Assembly: GCA_943736015.1 (NCBI GenBank)
Contig: OX031066.1
Span: 8,002,245-8,066,244 of the forward strand
Source: Tridacna crocea
Lineage: Eukaryota; Mollusca; Bivalvia; Cardiida; Cardiidae
DNA: 64,000 nt
Direction of reading: 5' to 3'
Program-made: the position numbers and the translations under genes
Part shown: piece by piece, positions 59,687 through 64,000 of the stretch
How the letters are laid out: each line of letters begins with the position of its first letter
How positions within the stretch are numbered: the stretch's first letter is position 1
Notes under the pieces: generated by a model
The model's database searches: none
Told to the model about the DNA's origin: nothing
Seen by the model: only the letters and a program-made list of their open reading frames with translations

Positions 59687-59915
59687 TTAACTCTTTACCA
59701 CACGACAAAATTTTAGACTGGTCCAAATTGAAAGCACTTGCAGACAACAAAATAAAGGTGACTGAAAAATTGAAATTTGTTCTGGGAAGGGTAGGAAACA
59801 CTGGGGGAAAAGGAGAAAATGCTGGTTACCAACATTTTCTCCTTTTACCACAATGTTTTCAAAAGGCTTCTTTCTCAGGAGTGTCAAAAGTAGGGATTGT
59901 GTGGTAATGGGTTAA
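59687..59915. mobile_element. Family A MITE, reverse orientation
   Basis: TTAACTCTTTACCACACGAC at the left and GTGTGGTAATGGGTTAA at the right. The hairpin at about 59798-59862 has small arm mismatches (CTGGGGGAAAAG, TTACCAACATT). Confidence 0.88.
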
Positions 59916-60063
59916 GAGCCAAATATTGATATGTTGTGCAGAATTATATCTCTTTATCGGACAGTGCAGGTCAGAGATCAGACTGCACGTTCTGTGCAGT
60001 CTGATCTTGATCTACACTGTCCGCCAAAGGTCAACGAGTCGGGCTTAGCGCCCCAAGGGTTAA
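59912..60063. mobile_element. Family D MITE sharing TTAA with family A copy
   Basis: Left TTAA 59912-59915 is shared and right TTAA is 60060-60063 after GGGCTTAGCGCCCCAAGG. The hairpin 59958-60022 has CGGACAGTGCAGGTC and GATCTACACTGTCCG. Confidence 0.8.
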
Positions 60064-60311
60064 AGGAAGACAAAAAACCAAACACGAACATAGAAGTAAG
60101 ATGTAGAAAGGCAAACAAATCATAATTATTAAGTTTAATTTGATATGAACCGCTAAAAGATATAAAGTTCCAATCAGTATAGTAAATCGGTACACGATTT
60201 GCGGATTCCGTAGGCTAACCTGGGTATGTACCCTTTGCATATGCATGGAACCGGAAGATTGATAATAGTCACTTCGACGTCTTTTCTCTCCAACCATTGA
60301 CCATTGTTTCG

Positions 60312-60440
60312 TCAATGGTTATGTGGGAGAGTAGCCTGTAGCTTGGAAAGAAAATTGTGCAGGGTACTGGTAACTGAGACTCCAGGAAAGCATGGACTGG
60401 TCACTGGGCGCCGCGGTGTTTGAATGGTGTTTGACTCTGT
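60312..60440 (+). repeat. Bivalve-type SINE, 3' part, second copy
   Basis: TCAATGGTTATGTGGGAGAG, GTACTGGTAACTGAGACTCC and TCACTGGGCGCCGCGG, ending GAATGGTGTTTGACTC. It shares layout with 40862-40990 and keeps the CCAGGAA-type middle better. Confidence 0.6.
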
Positions 60441-60444
60441 TCTG

Positions 60445-60950
60445 AACGTTATTTCATTCACCACTTAACAGTATGGATAGTATTAAAAGTCAGACTCTAA
60501 CCTCATAACAGTCTGTCAAAGTTCTATGGCTAGCAGAATATGAATTGTAAAGCTATAATCAAAGCTGCTAACTATAGTTTCAGTTTCCGTTTTTTCTCTT
60601 TTTTTTTTCCTTGTCTTTCTGTTGGTTGAGTTCCGTTCTTAGTCTTGAAGTAAAAAATAAACAAAAAGAAATACTCATATACTGCATTTTCAATGTCTTC
60701 CTTCAGTTATCCCTAAGAGTTGAATAATGTATTTTGAAGTAAATCACCGCGTGGAACCACCCAGTCTGGTAAAATTAAACTCAATGTCAAAATGAGGAAG
60801 AAATCTTATGGCCATTATAAGGAATGTCGATATTTTATCGATGGATTGATGGCATTATGGTTTTTATGAAAGGAAACGCTTCGGGCATTGTTTGTAGTTA
60901 ATGTCGATGTTTTAGGCAATTTTTGAAATCTATGTTTTGTTACCTAAAAG
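60445..60950. other. No gene recognised
   Basis: Contains a poly-T tract near 60598-60610 and nothing else that I can name. Confidence 0.4.
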
Positions 60951-60954
60951 GACG

Positions 60955-61059
60955 TGCTGTGTGACCTAGATTCTACACTGTCTGATAAGGAGATATCCAT
61001 CCACCAGCAGGGAAAAAAATGAAAAAGTAATATTTCAAGTAACTTATTGAGCATCTTAA
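60955..61059. repeat. Truncated family D half ending at a shared TTAA
   Basis: TTCTACACTGTCTGATAAGG, AGATATCC and the following AT-rich flank match one side of family D. It ends at TTAA 61056-61059, which is also the left end of a family A copy. Confidence 0.65.
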
Positions 61060-61284
61060 CCCATTACCACACAATCCCTACTTTTGACGCCCCTGAGAAA
61101 GAAGCCTGTAGAAAACATTGTGGGAAAAGGAGAAAATGCTGGTTACCAGCATTTTCTCCTTTTCCCACAATGTTTTCTACCCTTCACAAAAGAAATTCCA
61201 AATTTCCAGTCACTTTTATTTTGTCATCTACAAATGCTTTCAATTTGGACCAGTCTAAAATATTGTTGTGTGGTAATGGGTTAA
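61056..61284. mobile_element. Family A MITE, well preserved
   Basis: TTAACCCATTACCACACAAT at the left and TGTGGTAATGGGTTAA at the right. The hairpin at about 61111-61176 is essentially perfect (GTGGGAAAAGGAGAAAATGC). Confidence 0.92.
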
Positions 61285-61574
61285 GGATTAATTTGGAAAA
61301 TCTGGTATCTATCCCCGTTAGTAATGTAGGAGCTGCTTGTTCAAGGACGCCTAGCCCTGCCAAGTGTTTGTGCAACAAGAGAATCTTACGGACAAGCGCG
61401 CGGTGCACTTTCATGAAATAGCAAAGCTGCTATGAGAAGAAACAGAGCACAATATTATTAAAAACAAAAAAAAACAAGAGATACTCTCATTATTTTTTTT
61501 CTCGGGTTGAATTGAACCCCCTTTTGACCAATCAAACTATCATTGCGCTTGAACCGATTTGTAAGGTATCAGAG

Positions 61575-62012
61575 AGTGTATTGTTTTTCTTTCGGTGAAA
61601 GATTGGAATTTATTTCATCGAGTGAGCACCATCGGTAATATTTTCACACGTGGCACAGCCACGAGTGAAAATATTACCGATGTTGTTCACCGAAAAAAAA
61701 AAGAGAAAAATATTCTATTCATTTCATGCTCTTAACCTTTTCTGGGAAGAGCTTTATCAAAATCCAGTACCACTCTTTTCCGTATATCCCCGTGGCATAC
61801 CCCTCCCGCATAGCAACCCATTAAAACATTACGTCAAGCGCGAGAAATGTAAGGTAATTGACGTCATATTTCCATTTGGATGTGAAGCATACGCAAGTTA
61901 CCTAGGCAACAAGAACATGAAAATCGGTATTTTCACTGTTCGTACCCCTGTAATATCGAAAAATATTTTCGCTGCTACTTCTCGATATCCTACGGGAAAG
62001 CATGAAATAAAA
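61575..62012 (+). mobile_element. Family F repeat with head hairpin
   Basis: A head hairpin (CACCATCGGTAATATTTTCA and inverse ATATTACCGATG) is followed by AGCTTTATCAAAATCCAGTA, TAACATTACGTCAAGCGCG-like sequence and the end CCTACGGGAAAGCATGAAAT. It is collinear with 34510-34950. Confidence 0.8.
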
Positions 62013-62019
62013 CTTCAAT

Positions 62020-62810
62020 CATTATTTGGTCAAAATGATACGAAATGACTGTCGTGATGAAATGATTATAACATACCATAATAGTCTTCAGCGAAAAGAG
62101 GCGAAACGGGGATATTTTGTGCTCTACGACCACATATAATGTAGCTAATAAAATGTGCAAAGCGAGTGAACTTTTTTCTTTTCTTTCAGATCAGATTTCT
62201 TTTATTATGGCTTTTATCCCTAGACCCTTTTTAGATAAACATTTAAAACCGAGCTTGTTTTTGTTTTTCTTATCTGGAAAAGGGAAACACAGAAAAAAAT
62301 GCTGTCACTAAAGTTTTTTTCTTTATTATCAGAAATACCCATTTTCCTCTACGATCTATAAAAATTCCAAAAATGCATTTTTGTTTCACATTTCTGTTTT
62401 TCCAGCATAAGCGACCGGTAGAACTTTTTTATAATAACTGCATCATTTTTTTTTTTTTTTTTTTTTCAAAACGGGTAAAAGTACAAATGCGATGAAATTA
62501 TTTTTTCATAGTTTTTAATAAAGATACTGATGGTGTTAATAAAAGATCAGACTGTACAGATCTTGATCCACAACGTCAGGAAACACAAAATAGATGCAAA
62601 CAATATTGGTTAAAGGATTCAGTAATGCGAACAGAAACTTGGGTTCCTCGATTAAGCAAGCGTACTTCCTATTCTAAATGGAACATTATCAAACTGCGCA
62701 ATAGCGTTGCCTTTGTAAAGTGATCTACTAGATAAAAGGCAACCGTGGTAATGAAACGAAAACAAGCCTAAAATATAACTCACGTGTATTCACGTTGGTA
62801 TTCTCTTAGT
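62020..62810. other. Intergenic, poly-T and worn family D trace
   Basis: A poly-T tract of about 20 bp lies at 62447-62466 and a short family D hairpin trace (AAAGATCAGACTGTACAGAT) near 62543-62570. No gene. Confidence 0.45.
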
Positions 62811-62814
62811 CGCT

Positions 62815-62967
62815 TCTTCCCCTCTCTTTCTCTCTCTCTCCCTCCCCCCTCTCTCTCTCCCTATCTTTCTTTCTGTCTCTCCCTCTCCCTTTCTTTGTCT
62901 TTCTCCCATTCTCCCTCTCTTTGTATCTCCCTCTCTCTGTCTCTGCCTCTGTCTCTCTCTCCCTGAA
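62815..62967. repeat. CT-rich low-complexity tract
   Basis: About 150 bp of imperfect CT repeats (CCCTCTCTCTCT, TCTTTCTTTCTGTCTC). Open frames on both strands here are products of the repeat and are not genes. Confidence 0.9.
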
Positions 62968-63244
62968 TTGTCTTGCCGCCCTGACTTTCAAGTTTTGACA
63001 CCGTCTTTCACTGTGTTTATTCCGAGCAGTCACGGAAATGATATTACAAGTTTCTCTATTGACTCCAACAAACTACATAGTTCATGTTTCCCTGAATGGG
63101 TCTGTAAAAGGAAACGTTATCAGATATCTTTGAATTTCGAAAATGTTTTTCCCCATACGAAGCATTCATTTTCATGGTCGCTTAATCATAGCTGAGCCAT
63201 GATGTGTGAAAAGGGGTCTTAAATACATCTGTAAAAACTATCAA

Positions 63245-63292
63245 ACCCTGTCAGCCTGCGGGGTCCGCGCAGGCTGACCTGGCAAAAAATAA
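63245..63292. repeat. Short family E-like hairpin
   Basis: CTGTCAGCCTGCGGGGTC pairs with GCGCAGGCTGACCTGGC. Only the core of a family E hairpin remains. Confidence 0.6.
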
Positions 63293-63501
63293 TTTGCTAT
63301 TGTTAAGCCTTATATAACTCGTTATTCATTAGGTTGTTAAACAAGATGAAATAAATGGATCTCAAATTATGTGATACATTGTTCCATGGTAATCTAATTT
63401 TACAATAAAGATTCAAAATCTGCCATAGCTTCATATTCCTTTCCAGCCATCAAGTATGTCAAATTACTTTTTGATAATCGCCAGGGGTAACACTACTTTT
63501 C

Positions 63502-63502
<1 letters not shown>

Positions 63503-63549
<47 letters not shown>
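63503..63549. repeat. AG microsatellite
   Basis: Uninterrupted AG dinucleotide run of about 44 bp with a short degenerate tail. Confidence 0.95.
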
Positions 63550-63550
<1 letters not shown>

Positions 63551-63619
63551 TAAATTCTAAGTAACAATATCTGCCAAAAGTAAACAAAGCAGGAAAGAAA
63601 ATGCATTTAGATTTTAATT

Positions 63620-63832
63620 TAACCCTTATCCTGCCAAATTAAAATTGTTGACGATGGCACAAAAACATTTTGCTAGATGTATGGCCATTGACTTTAGCTT
63701 ATATGAACCAAACTACCGATAAAGAAGCGGAGGGTGCACAACAAGATCAGACTGCACGTATGTGCAGGCTGATCTTGCTGTACACTCTCCGAAAACGTTA
63801 TCTATGGTCACCAACGCAGGGTAAGGGTTAAA
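63620..63832. mobile_element. Family D-like hairpin MITE
   Basis: TTAACCCTTATCCTGCCAAA at the left and GCAGGGTAAGGGTTAA at the right, both with TTAA. The hairpin near 63730-63792 has GGAGGGTGCACAACAAGATC and its near inverse ending ACACTCTCCG. Confidence 0.8.
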
Positions 63833-64000
63833 TCATTTAAAAGTACTGAAACTGTTGTGAAGATGACGAGCGATACATTGTACTGTATGTCTATGTATTA
63901 GTTGATGGCAGAAAAACTAATTTCAAGTCTAGATTAAAAAATCTGCCGGATCATTATATCTTTTACTTACTTTTTGTCTGAACTTTTTAAAAAAAATATA

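Noticed and set aside
61047-61421. 124-codon open frame as a gene
   Set aside because: It is a translation of a family A MITE; the same frame appears in most copies because the MITE lacks stops in it.
62784-63033. Ser/Leu- and Arg/Glu-rich proteins on the two strands
   Set aside because: Both are translations of a CT/AG low-complexity tract.

Overview
This is a 64 kb stretch of an AT-rich, intron-rich animal genome, most likely a bivalve mollusc. The main reasons are two degenerate copies of a SINE whose tail (ACTGAAATAATGTTG..AA.GG.GT.AAACAC) I recall from many bivalve genomes, a dense load of short palindromic MITEs, and one host gene split over widely spaced exons. Nothing looks bacterial: there are no operons or ribosome binding sites and no long open frames.

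Host gene: the minus strand from about 19,647 down to 1,907 carries seven exons of a three-Ig-domain cell-adhesion protein of the lachesin / IgLON type. Each Ig domain is split over two exons, every splice junction is in phase, and the joined reading frame closes with a stop at 1907-1909. The signal-peptide exon was not found; it must lie upstream (above 19,647) or beyond the window. The encoded part is 370 residues and ends in a short basic tail without a visible GPI or transmembrane segment.

Introns of that gene (1.9-19.6 kb) hold a 2.67 kb transposon-like palindrome with 1.15 kb arms (7323-9990), several copies of a 230 bp TTAA-flanked hairpin MITE (called family A here), an element with a 140 bp hairpin (family H) and an inverted-repeat MITE beside the first exon found. 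One family A copy ends 10 bp below the stop codon, so a perfect 32 bp hairpin probably sits in the 3' UTR.

From 19.7 to 64 kb I see no host gene. This part is a mosaic of repeats: families A and D (both TTAA-flanked, with hairpin cores and repeatedly sharing one TTAA), E (double GC-rich hairpin), F, G and H, tRNA-derived SINE fragments, a 4.78 kb DNA transposon with 28 bp terminal inverted repeats and a decayed protein gene (42060-46841), a 3 kb spaced duplication (51.4 and 54.5 kb), a 0.77 kb minisatellite (57.5-58.2 kb) and AG/CT microsatellites.

The most interesting signals are (1) hairpin MITEs whose two arms change together from copy to copy, (2) repeated A-D joining at one shared TTAA, (3) the large palindromic transposon with decaying reading frames in both arms, and (4) the 4.78 kb element with subterminal TGTTACAT repeats. 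Family letters are my own labels; family names were assigned from pattern memory, not from a search.
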